A stretch of DNA of 64,000 bases from Corynebacterium lujinxingii (GCF_014490555.1 NZ_CP061032.1:1550001-1614000); one strand, 5' to 3'; counted from the stretch's first letter, positions 7,949 through 17,513 are shown. Made by a program: numbers and translations. Notes: a model not told the origin generated them from the letters alone.

Positions 7949-8682
7949 TAGTTACAGAGCTTCCAGCGTCCGTCTTCCTTCTCGAAGATCATGACGTGGG
8001 TCTCTTCGCCGCTGTCGTTCTTCGCGGTCAGGTTGGCGGACGCACGGTTGCCGTCGACGCGCACGTCGGAAATGCTGACCTCGGAACGCGGAATCTCGAG
8101 CGCCTGGCCTTGCTGCTCCGCAACGCGGCCGGCTTCCTCGACCTGCTCCAGGGTCAGGCCCTGGCGCTCGAGCTCTTCCATCATCGGGTCGGCGACAGCC
8201 TTGCAGGAGTTGTCCAAAATGGTGCGGGTCCAGCCAGCGAAGGACTCTGGGTTGAGCACCGCGCGACCGGTCTCCTCCATCTGGCGGGCATCCTCTTCGC
8301 TGCCCTCTTCACCGCCTTCGATCGGCTTGTTGGTGTTTTCCGGCATGCCATTTTCAAACGGGTTCGCCAGCGTCGGGGCCCCCTCGCCCTCGTTGCCGCC
8401 GCCCTGCTGCTCCGGCTTCTTGGAGGAGGACTTCTTGTCCTTTTCCTTGTCCGCCTTGTCGTCCTTCTTCTTGTCGGCGTCGTCCTTGTTTTCCTTATCG
8501 CCCTTGTTGTCGGACTTCTCGGATGCGGTCGCGTCGACTTCAGTGTCGGCAGGCGCTGCCTCGGCGGCGGTGGACAGGCCGCCAGACTCGCCCTCGTCGG
8601 AGGAACCGCACGCTGAAAGCGGAAGCACGAGCACCGCTGCCGCCATAAAGGCAGCCATGCCAGTCGTAGTCTGCGTCTTCAT
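7948..8682 (-). CDS. Lipoprotein with charged low-complexity linker
   Basis: A 244-residue exported lipoprotein. The signal peptide ends in the lipobox LSAC, with the lipidated cysteine near residue 25. A long stretch of Asp, Glu, Lys and Ser (about residues 45-95) forms a flexible charged linker. The C-terminal 110 residues look folded and contain a beta-rich segment ending EKEDGRWKLCN, similar in style to NTF2- or DUF4878-like extracellular domains that close with a tryptophan after a Gly. The ATG at 8682 is chosen because it starts the signal peptide; AAGGAAGG lies 11 bases upstream. Divergent from the TetR gene and coupled to the downstream membrane protein. Confidence 0.7.
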   Translation of the reverse strand: MKTQTTTGMAAFMAAAVLVLPLSACGSSDEGESGGLSTAAEAAPADTEVDATASEKSDNKGDKENKDDADKKKDDKADKEKDKKSSSKKPEQQGGGNEGEGAPTLANPFENGMPENTNKPIEGGEEGSEEDARQMEETGRAVLNPESFAGWTRTILDNSCKAVADPMMEELERQGLTLEQVEEAGRVAEQQGQALEIPRSEVSISDVRVDGNRASANLTAKNDSGEETHVMIFEKEDGRWKLCN

Positions 8683-8891
8683 TGTGTTCACTACCTTCCT
8701 TGGTTGCGCCCGGCCGATTGCTGAATCCGGGCAGCCGTCTGCTGCGGCATAAGGTACCGCGACGGGGTTCTTGAGAAACAGTACCAATGTCATTCTTGTC
8801 TACTGGTGCGACCATGGTGCGATTGCTCTGAATGGTTCCTGTGAGCTTTCGTAGATGTGCGCACCCGCCGTTGGATCTAGGGTGGTATCTC
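8683..8891. promoter_or_regulatory. Divergent intergenic region between lipoprotein and TetR genes
   Basis: This 209-base gap must hold promoters for both directions. A perfect 8-bp palindrome ACCATGGT lies at about 8812-8819 in a near-symmetric context (GCGACCATGGTGCG), a possible operator for the adjacent TetR regulator. No clear -10/-35 pair was identified. Confidence 0.3.
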
Positions 8892-9440
8892 ATGCAACTG
8901 TCCCGCGAGCGCATCACGAAAGCCGCGCTGGAAATCCTCGCCGGCTACGGCCTGGCCGATGTGTCCATGCGCCGCGTCGCCTCGTCACTATCCGTCGCGC
9001 CCGCCGCGTTGTACTGGCACATCGCCAACAAGCAAGAGTTGATCGCGGCGATGGGGCTCGCCATCGTGCAACCGCTTATCGACGACCCACTGCCCCACCC
9101 CGCCGATTTAAGCCGCCAACTGCGCGACGCGGTGCTTGGCGTACGCGACGGTGCAGAAGTGCTGGTCGCGGCGATGAGCCAGCCGGACGCGGAGGTGCGC
9201 GCGGTGCTGGCGGAGACGTTTGTGGAAGCGGTTGGGGCGTACGCGGGGTCGTCGTCAAGCGATGTGCGCGCAGCCGCGTTGGGGATTTTGCACCTCACGC
9301 TCGGCGACGCCGCCGTGCACCAAGCAGGCGCCCAACTGGCTGAGGCGACGCACGGCGACCAGCCCACAGACGACGACGCGGCCGCGCTGCACGAACAAGC
9401 GGTGGGCTACCTGCTCGACGGCCTGGCACGACACTCGTAG
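8892..9440 (+). CDS. TetR family transcriptional regulator
   Basis: A 182-residue regulator. The N-terminal 45 residues form a TetR helix-turn-helix: ITKAALEILAGYGLADVSMRRVASSLSVAPAALYWHIANKQELI in substance, with the typical ALYWH recognition helix. The remaining part is a helical ligand-binding domain resembling the TetR_C class. The ATG at 8892 starts the canonical N-terminus, with AGGGTGG upstream. It is divergent from the lipoprotein operon and 39 bases before glgX, so it may regulate either. The ligand is unknown. Confidence 0.85.
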   Translation: MQLSRERITKAALEILAGYGLADVSMRRVASSLSVAPAALYWHIANKQELIAAMGLAIVQPLIDDPLPHPADLSRQLRDAVLGVRDGAEVLVAAMSQPDAEVRAVLAETFVEAVGAYAGSSSSDVRAAALGILHLTLGDAAVHQAGAQLAEATHGDQPTDDDAAALHEQAVGYLLDGLARHS

Positions 9441-9479
9441 CCCGGGCGGTGTCGTGGCGGTGCACTAAGCTCTGGCGCC

Positions 9480-11642
9480 ATGAGTGAGACCATCGTGTGG
9501 CCCGGCTCCGCCTACCCGCTGGGCTCGACGTTCGACGGCGCCGGCACCAACTTCGCGCTGTTTTCCGGCGTCGCCGAGAAAGTGGAGCTCTGCCTTATCG
9601 ACGACTCCGGCCAGGAAACCCGCGTGCCGCTCGACGAGGTGGACAACCACGTCTGGCACGCCTACCTGCCGGGAGTGCACCCCGGGCAGCGCTACGGCTA
9701 CCGGGTACACGGTCCGTGGGACCCGGACAATGGCAAGCGCTGCGACCCGAACAAGCTGCTCGTCGACCCGTACGCACGCGCCTTCGACGGCGCGTTCGAC
9801 CAGCACTCCTCACTATTTTCCTACGACGTGCACGCCGAGGACCCCGGCACGGGCCGCAACGAGGAGGACTCGCTCGGCCACACGATGCTGTCGGTGGTGA
9901 TCAATCCGTTTTTCGACTGGGGCGACGACCGCACGCCGAAGATCCCGGACGACGAAACGGTGATCTACGAATGCCACGTCAAAGGCATGACGCAGGCGCA
10001 TCCGGACATCCCGGAGCAGCTGCGCGGCACGTACGCGGGCATGGCGCACCCGGTGATGGTGGATTACCTCACAGACTTGGGCGTGACGTCGATTGAGCTG
10101 CTGCCGGTGCACCAGTTCCTCCAAGACGACCGCCTGCGCGACCTGGGGCTGCGTAACTACTGGGGCTACAACACGTTCGGCTTTTTCGCCCCGGAGCACA
10201 GCTACGCCTCCTCCGACGCCCCCGGCGATGCGGTTGCCGAGTTCAAGCAGATGGTGCGCACCTACCACGAGGCCGGCATCGAGGTGATCCTGGATGTGGT
10301 GTACAACCACACCGCCGAAGGCAACCACATGGGCCCGACCATCGCGTTCCGCGGCATCGACAACGAGGCGTACTACAGGCTTGTCGACGACAACCGGTTC
10401 CTCTACATGGACTACACCGGCACCGGAAACTCGCTTAACGTGCGCTATCCGCACTCGCTGCAACTCATCATGGATTCGCTGCGCTACTGGGTCACCGAGA
10501 TGCACGTCGACGGCTTCCGCTTCGACTTGGCCTCCACCCTGGCACGAGAATTTTCTGACGTGGACCGCCTAGCCACCTTCTTCGACTTGGTGCAGCAGGA
10601 CCCGGTGGTCAGCCAGGTCAAGCTCATCGCCGAGCCGTGGGACGTCGGCGAGGGCGGCTACCAGGTGGGCAACTTCCCCGCCCTGTGGAGCGAGTGGAAC
10701 GGCAAGTACCGCGACACCATTCGCGATTTCTGGCGCGGCGAGGATTCCACCCTCGGCGAGTTCGCGTCCCGGCTGACCGGGTCGTCGGATCTGTACCAGC
10801 ACAACGGCCGCCGCCCCACCGCGTCGATTAACTTCATCACCGCCCACGACGGCTTCACGCTCAACGACTTAGTGTCCTACAACGAAAAGCACAACGAGGA
10901 CAACGGCGAGGACAACAGGGACGGCGAAAGCCACAACCGCTCCTGGAACTGCGGTGTCGAAGGCCCCACGGACGACCCGGAGGTGCTCGAACTGCGCGCC
11001 CGCCAGCGCCGGAATTTCCTGACCACGCTGATGCTGTCGCAAGGCACGCCGATGCTTAATCACGGCGACGAGATCGCGCGCACTCAGGGCGGCAACAACA
11101 ACGTCTACTGCCAGGACAACGAGATCGCCTGGATGGACTGGTCGCGCCTTGATGAGGCCACCGACCTGCACGATTTCACCCGGCGGCTCATCGAGCTGCG
11201 CCGCGAACACCCCGTGTTCCGCCGGCGTCGTTTCCCCGCGGGCGGTGCGCTTGGCGACGACAACCACGAGATCGCCTGGCTCACGCCCGAGTGCACGTTG
11301 ATGACGCAGGACGATTGGAACGCCCCGTTCGGCCGGGCGCTCATGGTCCACTTGGACGGCGAGGCCATCGCCGAGCCGGATGCTCGCGGCCGGCGCGTGG
11401 TGGACGATTCGTTTTTGCTCATGTTCAACGCGCACTTCGAAGACATCGACTTCACCGTCCCCGGCGAAGAATTTGGCAGCGAATGGGAATTTGTCGTCGA
11501 CACAACTGAGCCGCTCGGCTACCGCGATCAGGCCGATGCCGTGCAACCCGGCGCGACTGTTACTGTCGGCCAGCGCTCCACTGTCGTGCTGCGCCGCACA
11601 CAACCGCCCGCAGGTGAGGGCCGAAAGGAAGGCAACGACTAA
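9480..11642 (+). CDS. glgX: Glycogen debranching enzyme GlgX
   Basis: A 720-residue GH13 isoamylase-type enzyme that removes alpha-1,6 branches from phosphorylase-limited glycogen. An N-terminal CBM48-like domain (about residues 10-110, with YPLGSTFDGAGTNFALFS) precedes the catalytic barrel. The catalytic residues are visible: nucleophile Asp349 in DGFRFDLA, general acid Glu385 in LIAEPWD and Asp457 in TAHDGF. The substrate-motif DVVYNHTAEG lies near residue 275. Length is typical. ATG at 9480 begins the canonical MSETIVWPGSAYPLG. The gene is followed with no gap by an exonuclease gene, and treY lies close by, consistent with glycogen-to-trehalose metabolism. Confidence 0.96.
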   Translation: MSETIVWPGSAYPLGSTFDGAGTNFALFSGVAEKVELCLIDDSGQETRVPLDEVDNHVWHAYLPGVHPGQRYGYRVHGPWDPDNGKRCDPNKLLVDPYARAFDGAFDQHSSLFSYDVHAEDPGTGRNEEDSLGHTMLSVVINPFFDWGDDRTPKIPDDETVIYECHVKGMTQAHPDIPEQLRGTYAGMAHPVMVDYLTDLGVTSIELLPVHQFLQDDRLRDLGLRNYWGYNTFGFFAPEHSYASSDAPGDAVAEFKQMVRTYHEAGIEVILDVVYNHTAEGNHMGPTIAFRGIDNEAYYRLVDDNRFLYMDYTGTGNSLNVRYPHSLQLIMDSLRYWVTEMHVDGFRFDLASTLAREFSDVDRLATFFDLVQQDPVVSQVKLIAEPWDVGEGGYQVGNFPALWSEWNGKYRDTIRDFWRGEDSTLGEFASRLTGSSDLYQHNGRRPTASINFITAHDGFTLNDLVSYNEKHNEDNGEDNRDGESHNRSWNCGVEGPTDDPEVLELRARQRRNFLTTLMLSQGTPMLNHGDEIARTQGGNNNVYCQDNEIAWMDWSRLDEATDLHDFTRRLIELRREHPVFRRRRFPAGGALGDDNHEIAWLTPECTLMTQDDWNAPFGRALMVHLDGEAIAEPDARGRRVVDDSFLLMFNAHFEDIDFTVPGEEFGSEWEFVVDTTEPLGYRDQADAVQPGATVTVGQRSTVVLRRTQPPAGEGRKEGND

Positions 11643-13007
11643 ATGATTTCCGCCCACGGCGCGACGCTGACCGTCACCAACGACGAGCTCACCGTCACTC
11701 CCACCCCACTGTTTGCATCCCTGCGCGGCTCGTCCGCCACCCGGGTCGTCCCGATCGCCGACATCACCGGCGTGGACGTTACCGACGGTGACGCGTGGTC
11801 GCCGAGCCACGTCACGCTCACCACCGCGGCCGACCCGGTGACCATATCCTTCGTCCCCGGCGATACCGAGGGTGCGGCGCGATTGCGCTCGATTCTCGAC
11901 GACGCCAAGCACGGCAACGCCCCCGATACCGCCGCAGTCGCCGGCGGCGCTGGCATCCCCGGCTTCTCGTTCGTCGGATTCGACGTGGAGACCGCGAACA
12001 GCCGTTGGGGCTCCATCTGCCAGATCGGCCTGGTCAAAATCATCGACGGCGAGGAAGTCGACCGCGCCTCTTGGCTGTGCACACCCCCGAAGGACTTGGC
12101 CGAGTTCGACCCGGGCAACGTGGCCATCCACGGCATTACCGCCGAGGACGTCGCCGGCGCGCCGGGTGTGGACGAGCGCATCGCGCAGATGACCGAGTTC
12201 GTCGGCGACTTGCCGTTGGTGGCCCACAACGCTCAGTTCGACGCCTCCGCGCTGCGCGACGCGTGCCGTGCGACCGGCACTGCGGTCCCGAAGATGCTGT
12301 TCGCCTGCACGCTCGCCCAGGCGCGCGCGACGAAGCTGGACGTGAAAAACCACAAGTTGCCCACCCTGGTGGAGCACTTCGGGCTGTCCTTGGACAACCA
12401 CCACGACGCATGCGAGGACGCCGCCGCCTGCGCCGGTGTGATAGTGGCTCTGGCCCGCGGCGCCGGCTACACCGGCAGCCTGATGGGCTTCGTCCATGAT
12501 GCCGGCTTCACTCTCGGCTCGATCGACGACGCCCGCGTCACCCCGGTGCTGCGCGACCGCTCCGGCGCCGGCCGAGCCCTGCAGTCTGAGCAGGTTGCCC
12601 AGGGCGGCGTGGCTGCCGCCGTGGCTGCCACAGCCGAGCCTCGCGGCTCGAACCAGGCCGGACCGGTGAAAAAGGAGCGCAAGCCCGCGCCGTGGCAGTC
12701 GGTTGCCACCCCCGACACCGTCCCGGAGCCGGCGGCCGATGCCGACCCGAACTCCCCCCTCTACGGCGAGCACGTCACGCTCACCGGCGAGTTCGAACCC
12801 CACGACAAGGGCGAGCTGTGGCAGGCAATTGCCAAGCAGGGCGCCCAGGTGGGCAAGAACGTGACCAAGAAGACAACCATTCTGGTTGTCGGCGAGTGGG
12901 CGAACATGACCTCGAAGGAGAAACGCGCCCGCGAACTGCAGGATAAGGGTCAAGACATCCAGATTTGGCCGGCGCACAAACTGCTGGAAACGCTCGGGAT
13001 CAATTAA
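11643..13007 (+). CDS. DEDDh 3'-5' exonuclease with C-terminal BRCT domain (DNA polymerase III epsilon-like)
   Basis: A 454-residue protein. Residues 1-90 form an N-terminal beta-rich region. Residues about 110-275 are a DEDDh exonuclease: FVGFDVETANS (Exo I), HNAQFDASALR (Exo II) and HHDACEDAAACA (Exo III). After a Pro/Ala linker, residues about 370-450 form a BRCT domain (HVTLTGEFEPHDKGELWQ, then KKTTILVVGE). Such proteins are annotated as epsilon-like, but BRCT fusions are usually accessory repair nucleases. The ATG immediately follows the glgX stop (TAAATG), and AAGGAAGG inside glgX provides the binding site. Confidence 0.88.
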   Translation: MISAHGATLTVTNDELTVTPTPLFASLRGSSATRVVPIADITGVDVTDGDAWSPSHVTLTTAADPVTISFVPGDTEGAARLRSILDDAKHGNAPDTAAVAGGAGIPGFSFVGFDVETANSRWGSICQIGLVKIIDGEEVDRASWLCTPPKDLAEFDPGNVAIHGITAEDVAGAPGVDERIAQMTEFVGDLPLVAHNAQFDASALRDACRATGTAVPKMLFACTLAQARATKLDVKNHKLPTLVEHFGLSLDNHHDACEDAAACAGVIVALARGAGYTGSLMGFVHDAGFTLGSIDDARVTPVLRDRSGAGRALQSEQVAQGGVAAAVAATAEPRGSNQAGPVKKERKPAPWQSVATPDTVPEPAADADPNSPLYGEHVTLTGEFEPHDKGELWQAIAKQGAQVGKNVTKKTTILVVGEWANMTSKEKRARELQDKGQDIQIWPAHKLLETLGIN

Positions 13008-13055
13008 TTTGTAGTTCCCATGGAACCGGCGGCGGGTTGCGTGCGTCTAAAGAGC

Positions 13056-13616
13056 ATGCATGTCGTAGAAACCCGCCCCACTGCCCAACTCGCTGAACCC
13101 CGGCTGGCCCGGATGGAGTCGTCGTCACGCACCTGGCTCACGCCGGGGTACAGCACGTCAACCGCGTTTATCAACCTGTCCCCGGGACTGGTGTGCGTCT
13201 TCGCAGGCGCCGATGGATTGGCCCTGACACACCAGCAGGTCGGCGAAGCCGCACCCAGCGCCCGCCAATTGTGGAACGAATCCGCGGACCGTCTCACCCG
13301 GCGCGCGCTTGTGGATACCGGCGTTGAGTTTTTGGTGCGCTGTCCGTCCGCCGCACTCGGGCATTCCCCGCTGCGCGGCTACGAGGTGGACGGACACGGG
13401 GCTCCCGCTGCGTCATGGCTCGCGCACCCGAAAACGTTTACGGTGCTGCACCGCCACTTCGAGTCGGTGCTTAAACCTCGCAATGAGCTGATGTACGTGA
13501 CACGCAACGACCGCGATCTTTTTGTCTTCGACGCACCCATTGCGGACGTGCGGGCGCTTGCCCCACGCGCCAGCATTCTGACGTATTCCGTGGGTTTTCC
13601 GCTCATGCACCACTAG
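13056..13616 (+). CDS. Conserved hypothetical protein
   Basis: A 186-residue soluble protein with no signal peptide or membrane helix. It contains a central segment (TAFINLSPGLVCVFAG) and a C-terminal part with ELMYVTRNDRDLFVFDAPI. I do not recognise a domain. An ATG at 13020 in the same frame is an alternative, but the inner start at 13056 gives the more natural N-terminus. The gene stops 10 bases before treY, so it is probably in one transcript with it. Confidence 0.6.
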   Translation: MHVVETRPTAQLAEPRLARMESSSRTWLTPGYSTSTAFINLSPGLVCVFAGADGLALTHQQVGEAAPSARQLWNESADRLTRRALVDTGVEFLVRCPSAALGHSPLRGYEVDGHGAPAASWLAHPKTFTVLHRHFESVLKPRNELMYVTRNDRDLFVFDAPIADVRALAPRASILTYSVGFPLMHH

Positions 13617-13626
13617 TGTTGGCCCC

Positions 13627-15852
13627 ATGCGCCGACCGATCACTTCCACGTACCGCCTGCAGCTGCGCGGCCCCGACGCGGACCCGGCCGGTCGCCGGTT
13701 TGGGTTTGCTGAGGCCGCTGAGCAGGTGCCGTATCTACGCGATCTGGGGGTATCGCACCTCTATTTGTCACCGATTTTTACCGCACCGCCCACATCGAGC
13801 CACAACTACGACATCACAGACCCGAACCAGGTCAACCCGGCGCTCGGAGGCATCGATGGGCTGCGCGAGCTCGCACAAACCACCCACGAGGCTGGCATGG
13901 GGCTCATCGTGGATATCGTGCCCAACCACCTCGGCGTGGAAAGTCCGCACCTCAACCGGTGGTGGTGGGACGTGCTCAAGCACGGCCGAGACTCCGAGTA
14001 CGCGCACTTCTTCGACATCGATTGGTCTGCGGGCAAGATCAATCTTCCGGTGCTCGGCTCCCCCGACGACACGGCCGCGCTGCGTATCGACAGCACATCC
14101 GACGGCGAGCGGGTGCTGCGCTACCACGACCGCATATTCCCGCTTGCTCCCGGCACCTACCCCACCGCCCAATCCGCGCACGAAAAGCAGGCCTACGCGT
14201 TGACGTATTGGCGCGAGGGAGACGTGTCCTACCGCCGGTTTTTCTCCATCAACGGGCTCGCTGGCCTGCGGCAGGAGGACCCGGATGTGTTCGAACGGAC
14301 GCATCAGGGGCTGCGAGTGCTTCTCGACGACAACCTCATCGACGGCGTCCGCGTCGACCACCCCGACGGGTTGGCGGCCCCGCTCTCCTACCTCAAAGCG
14401 CTGCGGAAGATGATCGGGCCCGACAGGTGGCTCATCGTGGAGAAAATCCTCGCCCCGGACGAACCACTCGATGCGCAGCTGCCCGTCGACGGGACCACAG
14501 GCTACGACGCATTGCGTGAATTCGACGGCGTGTTCGTGGACCCGGCAGCCGCGACCGTGCTCCCTGAAGCCGAATCCAGTGCGGCGGCGATGAAACGCCG
14601 AATGGCGCAAAGCGAGCTCGCACCGGAGATCCGCCGGCTTGCCCGCGTGATCGGTGGCGAGGACGTCACCGACACCCTTATCCAGCTGTTGTCGCACCTG
14701 CCCGTTTACCGCGCCGACTACCCGTCGCTTTCCCGGGTGACCGCCACCATCGTGGCGGACATTGCGATGCGCGAGCCGCACCGATGCCCAGCACTTGACA
14801 CGATCACCGCAGCGCTGGCGAACAATGACGAGGCAGCCACCCGCTTTGCCCAGGTCAGCGGCGCAGTGATGGCCAAAGGCGTGGAGGACACGCTGTTCTA
14901 CCGGCTACACAGACTCGTCGCGCTGCAGGAAGTCGGCGGTGCGCCGGAACGCTTCGGGGTCTCCCCGGCCGAATTCCACCTGCTGCAGGCGGAGCGCGAG
15001 CGCTACTGGCCGCGCGCGATGACCACGTTGACCACCCACGACACGAAACGCTCCGAAGACACCCGCGCCCGCATTATCGGGATTAGCGAGCTGCCCGACG
15101 AGTACCTATGCCTCGCCGGCGACGTTTTCGCGGAAACTCCGCCGCCAGACGAGGCCGCTGGCCATTTTCTCCTGCAGAACATCCTCGGCGCATGGCCGCG
15201 CGGTGACGAGAAGGACTTCCTCGAGCGCATGCAGGCTTACGCCCTGAAGGCCGTGCGCGAGGCAGACCGGCACACGAGCTGGACCGACAACAATGCCGAA
15301 TACGAGGCGCACATCACTGAGTGGGTCGCGAAAGTAGTCGGCAGCGACCAAGTAGCAGCCTTCGCGCTGCGCCTCAACCGCGCAGGCGAGCAGGTATCGC
15401 TGGGACGCAAGTTGCTGCACCTCGTCGGCCCCGGTATTCCTGACGTGTACCAGGGCCAGGAGGGCTTCGACTTCTCGCTCGTGGACCCAGACAACCGGCG
15501 ATTCGTGGACTACGGACCGCACGAGCAAGCCGCGGATCGTGCCAAGCACCGCATCGTCCGGGAAGCGCTTACGTTGCGACGCGATCACCCCGAGTACTTC
15601 CGCGGCTACCGGCCAGTATTGGCCTGTGGTGAAGCGGCCCGGCACCTCATCGGCATGGAACGCACGAACGTTATCGCGGTGGCTACCCGGCTGCCGATTT
15701 CCCTCGAGCGCCGCGGCGGCTGGGGCGACACCACCATCAAATTGGACGGGACGTGGACGGACCAGCTCACCGGGCATGTGTTTTACGGTGTGACAACGGT
15801 CCGAGAACTGCTTGCAGACCTGCCTACTGCGCTACTGGTACAGCGCGGGTAA
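13627..15852 (+). CDS. treY: Maltooligosyl trehalose synthase
   Basis: A 741-residue GH13 enzyme that isomerises the reducing-end alpha-1,4 bond of maltodextrins to an alpha,alpha-1,1 bond, the first TreY-TreZ step. N-terminal STYRLQL and FGFAEAAEQVPYLRDLGVSHLYLSPI are typical. Other motifs are DIVPNHLG, DGVRVDHPDGL with the nucleophile aspartate, and the ITVEKIL-like WLIVEKIL carrying the acid glutamate. C. glutamicum TreY is about 70 residues longer, so this one is somewhat compact. No treZ is in the window, although I recall treZ just before ilvA in C. glutamicum. There is no obvious binding site at the ATG. Confidence 0.94.
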   Translation: MRRPITSTYRLQLRGPDADPAGRRFGFAEAAEQVPYLRDLGVSHLYLSPIFTAPPTSSHNYDITDPNQVNPALGGIDGLRELAQTTHEAGMGLIVDIVPNHLGVESPHLNRWWWDVLKHGRDSEYAHFFDIDWSAGKINLPVLGSPDDTAALRIDSTSDGERVLRYHDRIFPLAPGTYPTAQSAHEKQAYALTYWREGDVSYRRFFSINGLAGLRQEDPDVFERTHQGLRVLLDDNLIDGVRVDHPDGLAAPLSYLKALRKMIGPDRWLIVEKILAPDEPLDAQLPVDGTTGYDALREFDGVFVDPAAATVLPEAESSAAAMKRRMAQSELAPEIRRLARVIGGEDVTDTLIQLLSHLPVYRADYPSLSRVTATIVADIAMREPHRCPALDTITAALANNDEAATRFAQVSGAVMAKGVEDTLFYRLHRLVALQEVGGAPERFGVSPAEFHLLQAERERYWPRAMTTLTTHDTKRSEDTRARIIGISELPDEYLCLAGDVFAETPPPDEAAGHFLLQNILGAWPRGDEKDFLERMQAYALKAVREADRHTSWTDNNAEYEAHITEWVAKVVGSDQVAAFALRLNRAGEQVSLGRKLLHLVGPGIPDVYQGQEGFDFSLVDPDNRRFVDYGPHEQAADRAKHRIVREALTLRRDHPEYFRGYRPVLACGEAARHLIGMERTNVIAVATRLPISLERRGGWGDTTIKLDGTWTDQLTGHVFYGVTTVRELLADLPTALLVQRG

Positions 15853-15866
15853 ACTCACCGGCCGTT

Positions 15867-16898
15867 ATGAGCACATCCAGACACCGCAGCAAGCGCAACA
15901 AAGAAGCCGACGACACCATCGCGCGTCTCGGCTCGACGTATTTCGCTTGGGTCAACGAGCACGAGGACGCGGCCACCACCTTCCGCCACGTCCTCCACGA
16001 GCTCATGCGCGATGCCGGCATCAACTTCGACCGTGTGGACGCGCGCGTGAAATCCTGGACCTCGCTGAAGGAAAAGGCGCGCAAAACGCGTGACGACGGC
16101 GAACTGCTCTACCCCGACCCGTGGCACGACATCAAAGACATTGTCGGCGCGCGCATCACCGTGCTGCACTCCACTGAGATCCCGGCGGTGCAGCGCCTGC
16201 TCGCCGACCAATTCGAGGTGCTGCGCAGCGTGGACAAGGCGGAAGAGACACGCATCGCGGGCGGGTTCGGCTACGGCTCCCACCACCTCGTCGTGCGGGT
16301 CGAGGAGCACTCGGAAGGCCTGGAGGAGTTTGCCGGACAGGTTTTCGAGGTGCAGATCCGCACGGTACTGCAGCACGCGTGGGCCGAGTTCGAGCACGAC
16401 ATCCGCTACAAGCGCGCCACCGACAACCTGGATCCGCAGGTCGACCGCGCCTTCACCCTGGCCGCGGGGCTGATCGAGCTCGCTGACCAGCAGTTCGACC
16501 AGATCTCCACACTCGCCGACCCGCGCGAGAAGGTCAACACCGACGTCGACGCGGAGATCTCCCCCGACACCCTGCCGGGCATCCTCACTGTGCTGCTCGG
16601 CAGCCAGTTCCCTCTCTCGCGCGCCGGCGATTACCGCTTCCTCACCGAACTGTTGCGCGCACACGGCATCGAGATGGTTTCCGACGTCGCGGAGCTCACC
16701 AACCCCGCCGACATCGAGGCAGTGTCGAATTCGCTGAACTACCCGTTCGTGCCGGGGCAGGTGCGCATTATCGACGATTTGTTGCTCAACCGCTTCGGCA
16801 CCGAGCACATCGACAAGACCTGGGATGCCGGCAACCGTCCGGTTCTGCGCCGCAAGCGCCTCACCAGCCGCCTGTCCAAGTTGCGGGGCTCCGCTTAG
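15867..16898 (+). CDS. RelA/SpoT-type nucleotidyltransferase (small alarmone synthetase-like)
   Basis: A 343-residue protein with one RelA/SpoT synthetase domain (about residues 40-200) and no hydrolase domain. Family motifs are intact: RVKSWTSLKEK, DIVGARITVL, the Y-x-S-x-H G-loop (GYGSHHLVV) and EVQIRTVLQHAWAEFEH followed by RYK. It would make (p)ppGpp from ATP and GDP or GTP. The C-terminal 140 residues lack TGS or ACT domains. The family's small synthetases are usually 200-260 residues, so the tail is extra. The ATG at 15867 lies 15 bases after treY. Its 3' end overlaps the convergent S4-domain gene by 4 bases. Confidence 0.85.
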   Translation: MSTSRHRSKRNKEADDTIARLGSTYFAWVNEHEDAATTFRHVLHELMRDAGINFDRVDARVKSWTSLKEKARKTRDDGELLYPDPWHDIKDIVGARITVLHSTEIPAVQRLLADQFEVLRSVDKAEETRIAGGFGYGSHHLVVRVEEHSEGLEEFAGQVFEVQIRTVLQHAWAEFEHDIRYKRATDNLDPQVDRAFTLAAGLIELADQQFDQISTLADPREKVNTDVDAEISPDTLPGILTVLLGSQFPLSRAGDYRFLTELLRAHGIEMVSDVAELTNPADIEAVSNSLNYPFVPGQVRIIDDLLLNRFGTEHIDKTWDAGNRPVLRRKRLTSRLSKLRGSA

Positions 16899-17278
16899 CG
16901 ACGGCGCCCCATCAGCCGGTCAATCTCCCGCCGCTCCTTCTTCGTCGGCCGGCCCGCACCGCGGTCGCGCACCGGCGGCGCGGCGAACAACTCGCGCGGC
17001 GGTGGCGGCGGGGACTTGTCGATGTAGCAGGTCCGCGCCACCGGGGCGCCGACGCGCTTTTGCACCGTCGCGGTGACCTCGAGGATGTACTCGCGGTGGT
17101 CCTTCCACACCCGTACCGTCTCGCCCGGCACGATTTGGGCTGCGGGTTTGACGGCCTTGCCGTCGATCCTCACGTGGCCGGCGCGCACCGCCTCGGCCGC
17201 TAGGCTGCGCGTTTTGAAGATGCGCACGGCCCATAGCCACGCGTCGATGCGAACTGCCTTTCCGGTGGGTTGGGTCAA
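16895..17278 (-). CDS. hslR: S4-domain RNA-binding protein (HslR / heat shock protein 15 family)
   Basis: A 127-residue S4-domain protein. The N-terminal IDAWLWAVRIFKTRSLAAEAV and GHVRIDGKAVKPAAQIVPGETV form the RNA-binding S4 fold. The basic C-terminal tail (KKERREIDRLMGRRR) fits family members that bind free 50S subunits carrying peptidyl-tRNA. The start is TTG at 17278, overlapping nothing but abutting the upstream stop by one base. No alternative start suits the family better. The 3' end overlaps the RelA/SpoT gene convergently. Confidence 0.85.
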   Translation of the reverse strand: MTQPTGKAVRIDAWLWAVRIFKTRSLAAEAVRAGHVRIDGKAVKPAAQIVPGETVRVWKDHREYILEVTATVQKRVGAPVARTCYIDKSPPPPPRELFAAPPVRDRGAGRPTKKERREIDRLMGRRR

Positions 17279-17279
17279 T

Positions 17280-17513
17280 TTAGTAGTTGTCGCGGTGGTT
17301 GACGATCTTTTGGACCTTGTTCCAATTCACCAGCCCGCCGGCAACGGCAACGACGAGGCCGAGGATAAAGATGGTCCAGGAGCCCATCAACAGGCCCAGC
17401 GCGATGCCTCCGGCGACACCGCCGCCGGCCCACAACGCCGCGTCGCGCGAGTACTTGCGCACGGCTGCTTTTCGCTGCTCGATCGGATTATGGGGGCGCG
17501 GCTGCATGGTCAT
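17280..17513 (-). CDS. Small two-helix membrane protein
   Basis: A 77-residue protein with a polar, basic N-terminus (HNPIEQRKAAVRKYSRDAA) and two adjacent hydrophobic segments at about residues 28-43 and 46-61, then a short basic tail. The stop lies one base before the TTG of the S4-domain gene, suggesting co-transcription. Start ATG 17513 or the second ATG six bases later are both possible. Function is not recognised. Confidence 0.6.
   Translation of the reverse strand: MTMQPRPHNPIEQRKAAVRKYSRDAALWAGGGVAGGIALGLLMGSWTIFILGLVVAVAGGLVNWNKVQKIVNHRDNY

Noticed and set aside
10869..12977. 702-residue minus-strand open frame opposite glgX and the exonuclease
   Set aside because: It is the shadow of two well-supported plus-strand genes in high-GC DNA, has no recognisable domain and crosses a gene boundary.
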